Shown here in pieces: positions 1 through 7,643 of a stretch of 9,059 bases of DNA. Position 1 is the first letter of the stretch, and each line of letters opens with the position of its first letter. The DNA comes from Saccharicrinis sp041584155. Its GTDB lineage: Bacteria > Bacteroidota > Bacteroidia > Bacteroidales > Marinilabiliaceae. The notes under the pieces were generated by a model. That model saw nothing but the letters and a program-made list of their open reading frames with translations. It did no database searches and was not told the origin of the DNA. The stretch spans positions 1-9,059 of the forward strand of contig JBFHEL010000158.1 in NCBI GenBank assembly GCA_041584155.1, in the 5' to 3' direction. The translations under genes were made by a program, and so were the position numbers.

Positions 1-80
1 ATATCAAAGAAACGATAGCGACGAAAACGAAAGGGTTGATGAACTTGGAAATACAGACAGATAGTTTTCATAATACTCAT
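1..80 (-). CDS. GH57 alpha-amylase-type glycoside hydrolase, N-terminal fragment
   Basis: This is the start of a gene that continues beyond the left edge; 26 codons are visible. The N-terminus contains ICLYFQVHQPFRFRRY, which carries the HQP signature of conserved region 1 in glycoside hydrolase family 57 (alpha-amylase / 4-alpha-glucanotransferase type enzymes acting on alpha-glucans, with a retaining mechanism). No stop occurs before the edge. The first ATG (80-78) lies 11 bases after the glycosyltransferase stop; a second in-frame ATG at 71-69, three codons in, would also suit the family, whose members often begin shortly before this strand. In Bacteroidota a GH57 gene commonly follows a debranching enzyme and a glycogen-synthase-like glycosyltransferase, exactly the order seen here. 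Family assignment is from the short motif plus context; the precise activity (amylase, branching enzyme or glucanotransferase) cannot be told from this fragment. Confidence 0.85.
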   Translation of the reverse strand, partial: MSIMKTICLYFQVHQPFRFRRYRFFD

Positions 81-91
81 ATATTTTAAGG

Positions 92-1390
92 TTAGTTAGT
101 TGATCCAGAAACGGCAGCATCATACACTTCTTTCACTTTCAAGGCAGAATCTTCCCACTTCAGGGCTTCTACTTCACTTTTCCCATGACTAATAAACATA
201 GATGACAAAGAGGGATATTTTAACACCCCGTACATGGCATCGGCCATGGCATCTATATCCCAGAAATTTGTTTTAATGGCATGGTTCAATATCTCTGCAA
301 CACCAGACTGGTATGAAATAAGAACCGGCACATTACTTTGCATGGCCTCTAATGGCGAAATACCAAAAGGTTCGGACACCGATGGCATCACATACAAATC
401 ACTCATTCTAAGCATCGTAAAAACCTCTTCTCCCTTCAGAAACCCTGTGAAATGAAATTTATCTGCAATCTTAAGCTCTGCAGCTCTTCTTATCATACGT
501 TCCATCATATCGCCACTTCCTGCCATTACAAATCTTACATTATCCATTTTTTGCAATACCCGATAGGCTGCTTCAATAAAGTATTCAGGTCCCTTTTGCA
601 TGGTAATACGACCCAGAAAAGTAACTATTTTTTCACCCTTATTCTTTTTAATGATAGGTTCAGTTTTTTCTTCCTGTGGTTCAACGGCATTGTACACGGT
701 AAACACCTTATCCGGATGAATACCATATTTCTCAATCACAATGGTACGTGTTAGGTTACTTACGGTAATCACCTTATCGGCAGCATCCAAACCTCTTTTC
801 TCTATTTCGTATACCGCAGGGTTCACACTTCCTCCACTACGATCGAAATCAGTTGCATGCACGTGCACTACCAAAGGCTTACCTGATGCCTGCTTCGCTG
901 CAATTCCTGCAGGATAAGCTAACCAGTCATGAGCATGAATAACATCAAAGTCATTATCCTTTGCAATCACACTGGCCACCAATGCATAATTAGAAATTTC
1001 CTGCATCAGATTGGTCCCATACTTCCCCGAAAAATCTATTTTCCCTTCCTCATCGGTATGAACGATCTTCTTTTCGCCATCAACCTTTACTTTTGTTAGC
1101 TTCCAATAATCTTCAGGATCAACGTAGGGAATAATATGACTATCCACTTCGATATAATCCAATTCCTTTTGAAACTTCTTTATATCTACACGTTGCTGAC
1201 GAATAGATATATTATTTGCACCGACCAATTTCATGGTACTTTGATCTTCATCGCCATAAGCCTTAGGCACAACAAATAAAACATCTAAGTCTTTAATGTG
1301 AGATAAACCTCTGGTTAATCCATAACACGCTGTACCCAGTCCCCCTGTAATATGAGGAGGAAACTCCCAGCCAAACATTAATACCCTCAT
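92..1390 (-). CDS. Glycogen-synthase-like glycosyltransferase (GT4/GT5 type, GT-B fold)
   Basis: A 432-residue, probably cytoplasmic, retaining glycosyltransferase, most likely elongating alpha-1,4-glucan from a nucleotide glucose. The N-terminal GT-B domain opens with FGWEFPPHITGGLGT (residues 6-20), whose GGLG loop resembles the nucleotide-sugar-binding loop of starch and glycogen synthases; HAHDW lies at 152-156. The C-terminal domain (about 255-420) has the GRITMQKG block with Arg261 and Lys266 and the family E-x7-E motif EPFGISPLE, with Glu340 and Glu348. The start ATG lies one base after the debranching enzyme stop (TGA-T-ATG), indicating translational coupling. The GH57 gene begins 11 bases downstream. 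It is shorter than classical GlgA (about 470-480 residues) and matches the glycosyltransferase of the Bacteroidota glycogen cluster. Donor specificity is inferred from context; other GT4 activities cannot be excluded. Confidence 0.88.
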   Translation of the reverse strand: MRVLMFGWEFPPHITGGLGTACYGLTRGLSHIKDLDVLFVVPKAYGDEDQSTMKLVGANNISIRQQRVDIKKFQKELDYIEVDSHIIPYVDPEDYWKLTKVKVDGEKKIVHTDEEGKIDFSGKYGTNLMQEISNYALVASVIAKDNDFDVIHAHDWLAYPAGIAAKQASGKPLVVHVHATDFDRSGGSVNPAVYEIEKRGLDAADKVITVSNLTRTIVIEKYGIHPDKVFTVYNAVEPQEEKTEPIIKKNKGEKIVTFLGRITMQKGPEYFIEAAYRVLQKMDNVRFVMAGSGDMMERMIRRAAELKIADKFHFTGFLKGEEVFTMLRMSDLYVMPSVSEPFGISPLEAMQSNVPVLISYQSGVAEILNHAIKTNFWDIDAMADAMYGVLKYPSLSSMFISHGKSEVEALKWEDSALKVKEVYDAAVSGSTN

Positions 1391-1391
1391 A

Positions 1392-3323
1392 TCAATTATA
1401 TTTTTGAATTAGTTTAAGAATTTTAAGAACACCTGCCACATTAGTAGCCATACTCACAGCTCCTTTTCCCATTTGGGGGGGATTACCGTCATAATACTCC
1501 GATAAAGTACCGATGCAATGATGCACCATTTCTGCTTCAAAATTATCGGCAATACGTTTAATATGGCTTATTCCACTTTCTTTATGCAGTTTCAAGTAAC
1601 CTTCTGCATAAAAAGCAATTAACCAAGGCCAAACAGTACCCTGATGTAAATTATACTCACGACCGTTAGCATCTCCCCCCATCACACCTTCGTAATTTGG
1701 ATTTTGAGGAGACAAGGAACGAAGACCTTTTTCCGTAAGTAGTTCTTCTTTTGCTACATCGATTACAAACTTTTTTTGCTCTTTGCTAAGTGGTGAATAT
1801 TCAAAGGCAGTAGCAAACACCTGATTAGGTCGAATAGCATTGTCTTTATGGACATCATCGACCAGGTCGAAAAGGCAATTATCCTTCTCATTCCAGAACG
1901 TTTGCAGATAAGATGTCTCTACCTTATCAGCTACTGCTTTTACTTTATTCACAAAAGCGGCATCCTTCTTATCATCTTTAGCTAATTCTAAATATAAATG
2001 GAGCGCATTATACCATAAGGCATTTATCTCTACACATTTTCCATTTCGAGGAGTGACTGGTATGTTGTTTACAACACCATTCATCCAGGTTAATGGTGTA
2101 TTTTCATCGTAAATAGTGATTAAGCCATCGCTATCCACAGTCACATTCTCATAACGTTTGTTCAGGTAGATATCTAAGATTAATTTTAATAGGTTCTTAT
2201 ATTTGCTATACAGCTTTTCTCTACACAAGCTACCCCAACATTGCTGCATGGTCCAAAAGAACCACAATGGGGTATCGGCCTCCTTTATTTTCTTACAATC
2301 TGCATTTTTAATATTTCTTTCAATATCGCGTGCTGATGATTCGAGTACTTTTTGGAATAATTCCTCATCGCCTAATGCTTCAGTCAACACAGGAACCGCG
2401 ATAAGGGTATCTCTAAGTCGGTTTTTGTACCAGTGATATCCGGCAACCATAGTTATTTCATCTCCCTTAGCCACAAAAAATTGTTGTGCGGCATTGAGAA
2501 GATTATACAACAAGCCCTCACGGGGTATACGTTTATCCACTTCATGAGTAAAGGTATCCTCAAATTTTTCAGGTTTAAACTCCTTTAAAGAAGCAGAAAA
2601 AACGATACTTTCTCCTTTTTTGATAGTCACCTCAAAATATCCGGGTACATAAAGATCTTCCTTAAAGTGATAGCCTCTGCGTTCTTCCTTAAAATATTCA
2701 ATGCCTTTGTACCAATCGGGATTAGCCACAAATTCATTTTTTTTAGACACCTGCATATATAAAGCGGGTATATTTTCATACATCTGAATTTTAATTCCTC
2801 CGGGTATAGAAGAATACTTGGTATTGGCATTAAGATTTTGGAATGTTAAATCATGAACACTTCGGTTGGCCAAAAAGGGTTTGAGTTTAAGCTTTGTTTT
2901 AGAGCTTGCCTTAAGCAGGGTATACCTAATAAGTATTTGTTCTTCGTGCTCAACCAACACTTCTTCAACTGCCAACTCCACCCCTCCAACACGGTAGACT
3001 TTTTTAGGAATTACATCAAACTCCAGTTCCCGAATATATTTATGACCTTTGGGTTCATAATGGTTTCCTGCATATTTATGAATACCCAGATTAAATTCCT
3101 TGTTGTGTTGCACAACAGTAGCATCAAGTGAACTCAGCAAGACATGACGGGTCATTTCAAAATTGGGCAATGGACACACCAATAATCCATGGTATTTCCT
3201 TGTATTACAACCAACAATACTCGTACTCGAATAAGAGCCCGCCCGATTGGTTCGAAGAATCTCCTTAAACAGAGATTGCTCCAGGTTGATTAGTTTAGAT
3301 TTATCAAAAGCTAGATAGGACAT
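1392..3323 (-). CDS. Glycogen debranching enzyme (amylo-alpha-1,6-glucosidase type)
   Basis: A 643-residue enzyme of the prokaryotic glycogen debranching family that hydrolyses alpha-1,6 branches of glycogen or maltodextrin in the cytoplasm. The N-terminal beta-rich domain (about 1-260) starts with the typical LRTNRAGSYSSTSIVGCNTRKYHGLLV block (in pieces: NRAGSYSSTSIVG at 26-38, TRKYHGLL at 41-48). The C-terminal (alpha/alpha)6 domain (about 270-640) carries GYHWYKNRLRDT (295-306), NNIPVTPRNGKCVEINALWY (419-438), RPNQ (498-501), the HQGTVWPW block (560-567) and GTLSEYYDG (605-613). By analogy with eukaryotic GDE glucosidase sites, Asp305 and Glu609 are the likely catalytic pair. The usual WGRDT sequence reads RLRDT here. 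It heads a tight unit with the glycosyltransferase and GH57 gene. The ATG start gives a complete N-terminal domain; no clear Shine-Dalgarno precedes it. A promoter match lies about 105 bases upstream. Confidence 0.93.
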   Translation of the reverse strand: MSYLAFDKSKLINLEQSLFKEILRTNRAGSYSSTSIVGCNTRKYHGLLVCPLPNFEMTRHVLLSSLDATVVQHNKEFNLGIHKYAGNHYEPKGHKYIRELEFDVIPKKVYRVGGVELAVEEVLVEHEEQILIRYTLLKASSKTKLKLKPFLANRSVHDLTFQNLNANTKYSSIPGGIKIQMYENIPALYMQVSKKNEFVANPDWYKGIEYFKEERRGYHFKEDLYVPGYFEVTIKKGESIVFSASLKEFKPEKFEDTFTHEVDKRIPREGLLYNLLNAAQQFFVAKGDEITMVAGYHWYKNRLRDTLIAVPVLTEALGDEELFQKVLESSARDIERNIKNADCKKIKEADTPLWFFWTMQQCWGSLCREKLYSKYKNLLKLILDIYLNKRYENVTVDSDGLITIYDENTPLTWMNGVVNNIPVTPRNGKCVEINALWYNALHLYLELAKDDKKDAAFVNKVKAVADKVETSYLQTFWNEKDNCLFDLVDDVHKDNAIRPNQVFATAFEYSPLSKEQKKFVIDVAKEELLTEKGLRSLSPQNPNYEGVMGGDANGREYNLHQGTVWPWLIAFYAEGYLKLHKESGISHIKRIADNFEAEMVHHCIGTLSEYYDGNPPQMGKGAVSMATNVAGVLKILKLIQKYN

Positions 3324-3427
3324 TGAATGATTTGTTTATTTCATTAGAATTACTTTATGTCTGGTTTACTATTTTTAACAAAATATTATTCGATCTGATA
3401 ATTATCATTGTTTTTTTGTTACTCAAT

Positions 3428-3454
3428 CAAATTTATCACATTTTATTAGTTCAA
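3428..3454 (-). promoter_or_regulatory. Candidate Bacteroidota promoter for the glycogen gene unit
   Basis: Read on the minus strand, a perfect TAnnTTTG box (TAAATTTG, 3435-3428) is preceded by TTG (3454-3452, part of ATTG) with a 16-base spacer, slightly short for the usual 17-23. It sits in the 182-base AT-rich gap between the GSCFA gene and the debranching enzyme gene, and would give a leader of roughly 100 bases. It is the only exact TAnnTTTG match I found in the intergenic regions. AT-richness makes chance matches likely, so this remains a sequence-based guess. Confidence 0.42.
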
Positions 3455-3505
3455 TCACTAATTAAATTTCAATATGCAATTGTTTTAAGTTTTAATAACA
3501 AGCGT

Positions 3506-4492
3506 TTAAACTATTTTACTTTTAAAAAACTCTAAATCAGCAGTAAAGTCCCTATTGGGATATTTAATTTCTAATTGATTCACTTTATACAAATGCGTTT
3601 TGAGAAACTTCTGGTATGATTCTGAATTTGGATTAAAAGGTATATGCTGGTTTGCCTTTTCTAATTTAGCCATCTCCTTTATATATTGCAATGTATTTGC
3701 AGAAAAAAAACAATTTTTAAATTTTTCCCAGATATATTCTATTGCAACAGCAGAAGGATGTAACATATCATCGTCATAAAAGCGATAATCGCGCAAATCA
3801 TCCATTAACAATTCGTAAGCAGGAAAATAATGACAGCTTTCAAACTGTTCTGTAATACTTTTAATGGCAAGTAACAAAGTAGCTTTGCTTATCTGGTTAC
3901 CATTTGCGCCATCTTTCCAGTGCCGCACAGGACTTACGGTAAAAACAACCTGAATATTTGGATTAAAAACCAACAATTCGGTTAGCAACTGTTTGTACTC
4001 ATCCACAATTTCCTCAATATTTAATAGATAGCGGTTAAAAAAGTCCGATGGATATTTATGACAGTTCGAAACAATTTTCCCGTTATCGGCCCATTGATAT
4101 ACCCAAGCTGTACCAAATGTGATAAAGAGAAAGCGACTTTGCTTTAAATAATCGTACGCCTCTGTATTTTTTACATTTATTTTACGCAAACAACTCTCTT
4201 TATCACTATGCGAAAATGAACTATGATGCAAAAAACTATGCCAATGTTCACCATAAAAATTCAAATCATCCGCTGTAAATATTTGTTTCTCAACTATTGA
4301 TTTTAACGTATTTGCCACGCTTATAGGGTTGTAAATTACCCCATTAGGATTTACCAAAACATTTAACCTGTTTTGAGTAAACTGATTGCCTATATTCGTC
4401 GCAAAACACGAGCCCAAAAACACCACCGGGGTATCATAGTCAATTGTAAAGGAATGTTCTTTAACTTCAACTTCCGTCCTGAACGATCTCAT
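3506..4492 (-). CDS. GSCFA domain-containing protein (SGNH-hydrolase-like)
   Basis: A 328-residue protein of the GSCFA family, named after the motif seen here as FLGSCFATNIG (residues 25-35). Further conserved blocks are FGTAWVY (126-132), NCHKYP (143-148), VSPVRHWKDG (186-195) and DDMLHPS (241-247). The family is related to the SGNH/GDSL hydrolase superfamily: Ser28 in the GSCFA block and the Asp242-x-x-His245 pair match the positions expected of an esterase triad, but no substrate has been firmly assigned to the family to my knowledge. There is no signal peptide or membrane segment, so it is probably cytoplasmic. The start ATG is preceded by AGGA with a three-base spacer, one of the better ribosome-binding sites in the window. 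It follows the alpha/beta hydrolase gene by 142 bases; a shared transcript is possible but unproven. The role stays unknown. Confidence 0.9.
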   Translation of the reverse strand: MRSFRTEVEVKEHSFTIDYDTPVVFLGSCFATNIGNQFTQNRLNVLVNPNGVIYNPISVANTLKSIVEKQIFTADDLNFYGEHWHSFLHHSSFSHSDKESCLRKINVKNTEAYDYLKQSRFLFITFGTAWVYQWADNGKIVSNCHKYPSDFFNRYLLNIEEIVDEYKQLLTELLVFNPNIQVVFTVSPVRHWKDGANGNQISKATLLLAIKSITEQFESCHYFPAYELLMDDLRDYRFYDDDMLHPSAVAIEYIWEKFKNCFFSANTLQYIKEMAKLEKANQHIPFNPNSESYQKFLKTHLYKVNQLEIKYPNRDFTADLEFFKSKIV

Positions 4493-4634
4493 AATTCCTG
4501 CTTCAATTAATTAATTCTTTAAGCCTTTAATTTAGCATATTTTAACAATAGTAGAAAAGAAATAACCCAAGAATTATAGCACTATGCACAAGAAATATCT
4601 AATTACAATTTAATTAAGTATTTAAGAGCCTTGA

Positions 4635-5513
4635 TTATTGTTTATACGAGGAAATAATAGCCCTTTTGCCCATGCATTCCTTTATCCAAAGCACCATTTT
4701 AGTAAAGATAAACGATGAACTACACTCCAAATGAACGTCGTGTCGGGTATTTTTTAATAAGAAGAACTGACATTGTTGATGATATTTTTCGCCGAACTGT
4801 TTACTTGCAGCAACATCTGTAACTCTATCATTCTCCCCATGAAAAACAAGCGCAGGAAATGGCAATTCAATTGTCGTATTTGTCAGTAAATGCCGACTTA
4901 AATCATCAATCAGACAAAACAGACGTGCCGTAATCTTATTATGCACCAAAGAATCGCCTCTTGATTCTTGCTGCAGATCGTGGTCAGATCTCATATCTTC
5001 TGATTTCACTCCCGAAGAAAAGGTAAACCCAGGCCATATTTTACTCATTTTGTTGATAAATACAAGTGCTGCTTTGGGAGGTTGTTTGGACAACCTAAAC
5101 CAGGGTGCAGTTAAAATAACCCCCTTGAATAGACGTTCATTATCTAAGGCTAGTTGTAGAGCAAGCGCGGCTCCCATGCTATTACCACAGATAAAACGAG
5201 GAATATTTACAGATAAGATACTATTGCCATGGGTTACAGCAGCCCGAATATCATTAAAAAAGTCATCTAAACTACGAATATAAGCTCTTTTTCCCTGTGA
5301 CTTACCGTGACCTCTAAGATCGATGCCGATAACTGCCATATTCTCCTTATTTAGTGCCGAGGCTAACGAAGCATAGCGTCCAACATGCCCTCCTAATCCA
5401 TGAACCAGATAAACGACAGCAAGTGGGCTTTCATCAGGCAACCAGAAAAGACCATGAAGCAAAGTATGATCTTTTGAGTATACATAAAACGATGAGTGAT
5501 TGAGACTACTCAT
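4635..5513 (-). CDS. Alpha/beta hydrolase, monoacylglycerol lipase / lysophospholipase-like
   Basis: A 292-residue serine hydrolase with the full alpha/beta-hydrolase triad: nucleophile Ser112 in GNSMG (110-114), Asp229 in HGENDRVTD (225-233) and His258 in NTRHDVHLE (255-263). The oxyanion loop is HGLGGH (38-43), and DLRGHGKSQG (65-74) is typical of the monoacylglycerol lipase / PldB-like (Hydrolase_4) group. A helical cap probably spans about 135-215, between the nucleophile elbow region and the acid loop. No signal peptide is visible, so a cytoplasmic enzyme acting on monoacylglycerols, lysophospholipids or similar esters is likely; the exact substrate is inference. The start fits the family N-terminus, and a weak AGG lies five bases upstream. 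The gene begins 69 bases after queG on the same strand without an obvious promoter between them, so readthrough from queG is possible. Confidence 0.88.
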   Translation of the reverse strand: MSSLNHSSFYVYSKDHTLLHGLFWLPDESPLAVVYLVHGLGGHVGRYASLASALNKENMAVIGIDLRGHGKSQGKRAYIRSLDDFFNDIRAAVTHGNSILSVNIPRFICGNSMGAALALQLALDNERLFKGVILTAPWFRLSKQPPKAALVFINKMSKIWPGFTFSSGVKSEDMRSDHDLQQESRGDSLVHNKITARLFCLIDDLSRHLLTNTTIELPFPALVFHGENDRVTDVAASKQFGEKYHQQCQFFLLKNTRHDVHLECSSSFIFTKMVLWIKECMGKRAIISSYKQ

Positions 5514-5582
5514 GTGACCTAAGAATTAAAAACAGCAACAGTAAATTTAAAAACTAAATTAACAGCATATTGTATGATTACA

Positions 5583-6521
5583 TTATTTTTTTTTAAAAAT
5601 AAAGTCGATATTACGTTTTAATCCAGTAAATTTAGTTCTTTTTACAGCCGATTTCTTAAAAACCTCAGCAAATTTTTCCTCTGTTAATTCAAGCCAGTCA
5701 CGATGGGTGAAACTAAGAAAATCCTTATCCGGATGCAATTCCTCTATATGATGCGGGCGTGACTTCCAGGTCCAGGGACAGACCTCCTGACAAATATCAC
5801 AACCAAAAATCCTGTTATTCATTTTACCACTAAACTCTTCAGGTATCTCTTCCTTATTTTCTATGGTAAGGTACGAGATACATTTGCGGGCATCCACCAC
5901 TTTTTCACTGACAATGGCATTGGTAGGGCAGGCATCCATACAACGTGTACATCCTCCACAAGCCTCCCTAACTGGCGTTGAAGCAGGTAAGTCGAGATTT
6001 ACAATCAACTCAGCAATAAAAACGTAACTCCCCAGCCTTTTATGAATTAAATTTGAATTTTTCCCAATCCATCCCAGTCCTGCCTGCACTGCAAGAGATC
6101 GCTCCAGTACGGGTGCAGAGTCAACAAAACAACGCCCTTCGAGTGCGGGATATATCTCCGTTTTTATAAAGTTAAAGAGTGTATTTAACTTGTCCTTTAA
6201 CACATCATGATAGTCTTTTCCCCATGCATAACGTGCTATTTTCAAACTATCTTGGTTGTTATATTTTTCTTTAGGAAAGTAGTTAGTAAGTAAAACAATG
6301 ACACTTTTGGCTCCTTCAACCAATTTGGATGGATCCACCCTTTTTTCAAAGTGATTGGCCATATAATGCATGTTAGCATGCATATTATTATCAAGCCAAT
6401 GCCTTACATACTCCTTATCAAAAGACAACTCGTGGGCTTTGGCAAAGCCACAATCATCGAAGCCTAACTCCACAGCCTTCTGCCTGATCAATTCACCATA
6501 TTGGGATTTAAGGAGATCCAA
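5583..6521 (-). CDS. queG: Epoxyqueuosine reductase QueG
   Basis: A 312-residue cobalamin-dependent, double [4Fe-4S] enzyme that reduces epoxyqueuosine to queuosine in tRNA, the last step of queuosine biosynthesis. The catalytic-region aspartate is Asp134 in FVDSAPVLER, followed by GLGWIGKNSNL (148-158). Eight cluster cysteines are present: Cys188, 191, 194 and 198 in CGGCTRCMDACP, Cys214, and Cys241, 244 and 248 in CDICQEVCP. The C-terminal HEAT-like extension of longer orthologues (about 380 residues) is absent; the protein ends soon after the GLKRN block, as in a short-form QueG. The start is TTG at 6521-6519: no ATG occurs between the upstream in-frame stop and the essential N-terminal IRQKAVELGFDDCGFAKA region. 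It is 85 bases downstream of the SufT-like gene; as an Fe-S protein it is a natural client of these neighbours. The reading frame ends in a run of nine A, encoding three lysines. Confidence 0.96.
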   Translation of the reverse strand: MDLLKSQYGELIRQKAVELGFDDCGFAKAHELSFDKEYVRHWLDNNMHANMHYMANHFEKRVDPSKLVEGAKSVIVLLTNYFPKEKYNNQDSLKIARYAWGKDYHDVLKDKLNTLFNFIKTEIYPALEGRCFVDSAPVLERSLAVQAGLGWIGKNSNLIHKRLGSYVFIAELIVNLDLPASTPVREACGGCTRCMDACPTNAIVSEKVVDARKCISYLTIENKEEIPEEFSGKMNNRIFGCDICQEVCPWTWKSRPHHIEELHPDKDFLSFTHRDWLELTEEKFAEVFKKSAVKRTKFTGLKRNIDFIFKKK

Positions 6522-6606
6522 GGAGAAAAAATTAAGATATTATTAAAATAAATCCAGCCTTGCACATGCCAAGAGAGCACATGAACAAAGCCACCATCAA
6601 CTACAT

Positions 6607-6924
6607 TTATAATAATCCCAGCTCCAATAGTGCTTCATCGGAAAGCATATCTTTCGTCCATGGCGGGTCAAAGGTCAAATTCACATCAACATGTGTAATT
6701 CCTTCAACAGCACTAACCTTATCAAACACTTCTTCAGGCATTGATTCAGCTACCGGGCAGTTAGGCGAAGTTAAGGTCATTACAATAGTTGCTTTACCTC
6801 CCTCATCTACGTTTACCTGGTAAATTAATCCCAGATCATAAATATTTACCGGAATCTCGGGGTCGAAAATGGATTTCAATACATTTACTATCTCTTCTTC
6901 CAGTGATAAAAATTCGTTTGTCAT
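6607..6924 (-). CDS. MIP18/DUF59 family SUF-associated Fe-S assembly protein (SufT-like)
   Basis: A 105-residue single-domain protein of the MIP18 (DUF59, iron-sulfur assembly) family, close to the small SUF-associated subgroup seen beside suf genes in Bacteroidota. Visible family blocks are FDPEIPVNIYDLGLIY (20-35), MTLTSPNCPVAESMP (49-63) with the conserved Cys56, and DPPWTKDMLSDEA (86-98). Members take part in Fe-S cluster maturation or transfer to client proteins; the exact biochemical step is not settled. It lies downstream of sufS and sufE, though a 234-base gap with a terminator-like hairpin separates it from sufE, and upstream of queG, whose product needs two [4Fe-4S] clusters. The ATG start precedes the expected first helix directly; there is no clear Shine-Dalgarno. 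PaaD-like proteins share the fold, but the suf context favours the assembly role. Confidence 0.93.
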   Translation of the reverse strand: MTNEFLSLEEEIVNVLKSIFDPEIPVNIYDLGLIYQVNVDEGGKATIVMTLTSPNCPVAESMPEEVFDKVSAVEGITHVDVNLTFDPPWTKDMLSDEALLELGLL

Positions 6925-7111
6925 AACCGACTAAGTATAAAATAATAAAGCTATTGACTGTTGCTTCTTCAATCATTAGCAGTTTAATAAAACTAAAAAC
7001 ATCAATCTGCAATGCCGTTTAACAAGCACTAAGACCTTTTTGAGCTAAGTTAACAACAGGCAATACTAACAGAAACCTGCAACCTATTAACTTATTTATA
7101 AAGACGAGCAT

Positions 7112-7149
7112 AAAAAAAATTCCACCTTATGTATCAAACATTTATGCGG
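7112..7149 (-). terminator. Terminator-like hairpin after sufE
   Basis: Read on the minus strand, ten bases after the sufE stop begins an imperfect inverted repeat: CCGC ... ATGT, loop TTGAT, ACAT ... GGTGG with one G-T pair in the outer stem and a mismatched middle, followed by AA and a run of eight T. The U tract and position are what an intrinsic terminator would show; the interrupted stem makes it weak, so partial readthrough into the SufT-like gene is plausible. Confidence 0.4.
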
Positions 7150-7158
7150 CCAATAAGT

Positions 7159-7581
7159 TTAAGCCTGTTTAGCTTTAAATGCGAGAGCAAAGAGTTTCAT
7201 TTGTTTAATCATTGCCACCAACCCATTTGAACGTGTGGGTGAAAGGTGTTCTTTCAAGCCCACCTGATCAATAAAGGAAAGCTCATTTCCCAAAATATCC
7301 TCAGGAGTTTGGCCCGACAGTGCCCGAATCATTAAGGCTACAATACCCTTAACAATTATTGCATCACTATCGCCCATGTAATAAATCTTACCCTCTTCTT
7401 CCCAGGCATGCAACCATACTTTTGACTGACATCCATCCAGTAGATTTTGCTCTACACGATACTTATCGTCAAAGGGCTCCAGGTCATTTCCTAACTCAAT
7501 CAAATAGGCGTATTTATCCATCCATTCATCAAAAGATGCAAATTCCTCAATTATTTCCTCCTGAATTTCTTGTATTGTCAT
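7159..7581 (-). CDS. sufE: Cysteine desulfuration protein SufE
   Basis: A 140-residue cytoplasmic sulfur acceptor that takes persulfide sulfur from SufS and passes it to the SufBCD scaffold. The active-site cysteine is Cys51 within LLDGCQSKVWL (47-57), the same position as in the Escherichia coli protein, and the C-terminal LSPTRSNGL block (113-121) is also characteristic. Length matches the family (about 138-145). The gene starts 62 bases after the sufS stop on the same strand, so the two partners are probably co-transcribed. The ATG start gives the usual N-terminal helix; no strong Shine-Dalgarno is visible. A CsdE-like role is the alternative, but pairing with a SufS gene supports SufE. 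Confidence 0.96.
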   Translation of the reverse strand: MTIQEIQEEIIEEFASFDEWMDKYAYLIELGNDLEPFDDKYRVEQNLLDGCQSKVWLHAWEEEGKIYYMGDSDAIIVKGIVALMIRALSGQTPEDILGNELSFIDQVGLKEHLSPTRSNGLVAMIKQMKLFALAFKAKQA

Positions 7582-7643
7582 TGTAATATATTTCTTATAA
7601 AGTACTAATCGGCTTAAGAAGGGACAAAGATGGGAAAAATAAA

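Noticed and set aside
234..754. Two plus-strand open frames of 73 and 100 codons opposite the glycosyltransferase gene
   Set aside because: They are antisense shadows of a well-supported gene, with no recognisable motif.
3323..3535. Plus-strand open frame of 70 codons rich in Phe, Leu and Ile, resembling a small membrane protein
   Set aside because: It begins with TTG, has no internal Met, lies mostly in a T-rich intergenic gap, runs into the GSCFA gene on the opposite strand, and spans the likely promoter of the debranching enzyme. T-rich sequence yields hydrophobic codons by chance.
4493..4634. Two TTAATTAA-type palindromes in the gap before the GSCFA gene, considered as operators or a terminator
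   Set aside because: They are trivial in such AT-rich sequence, far apart, and not followed by a T run or combined with a promoter match.
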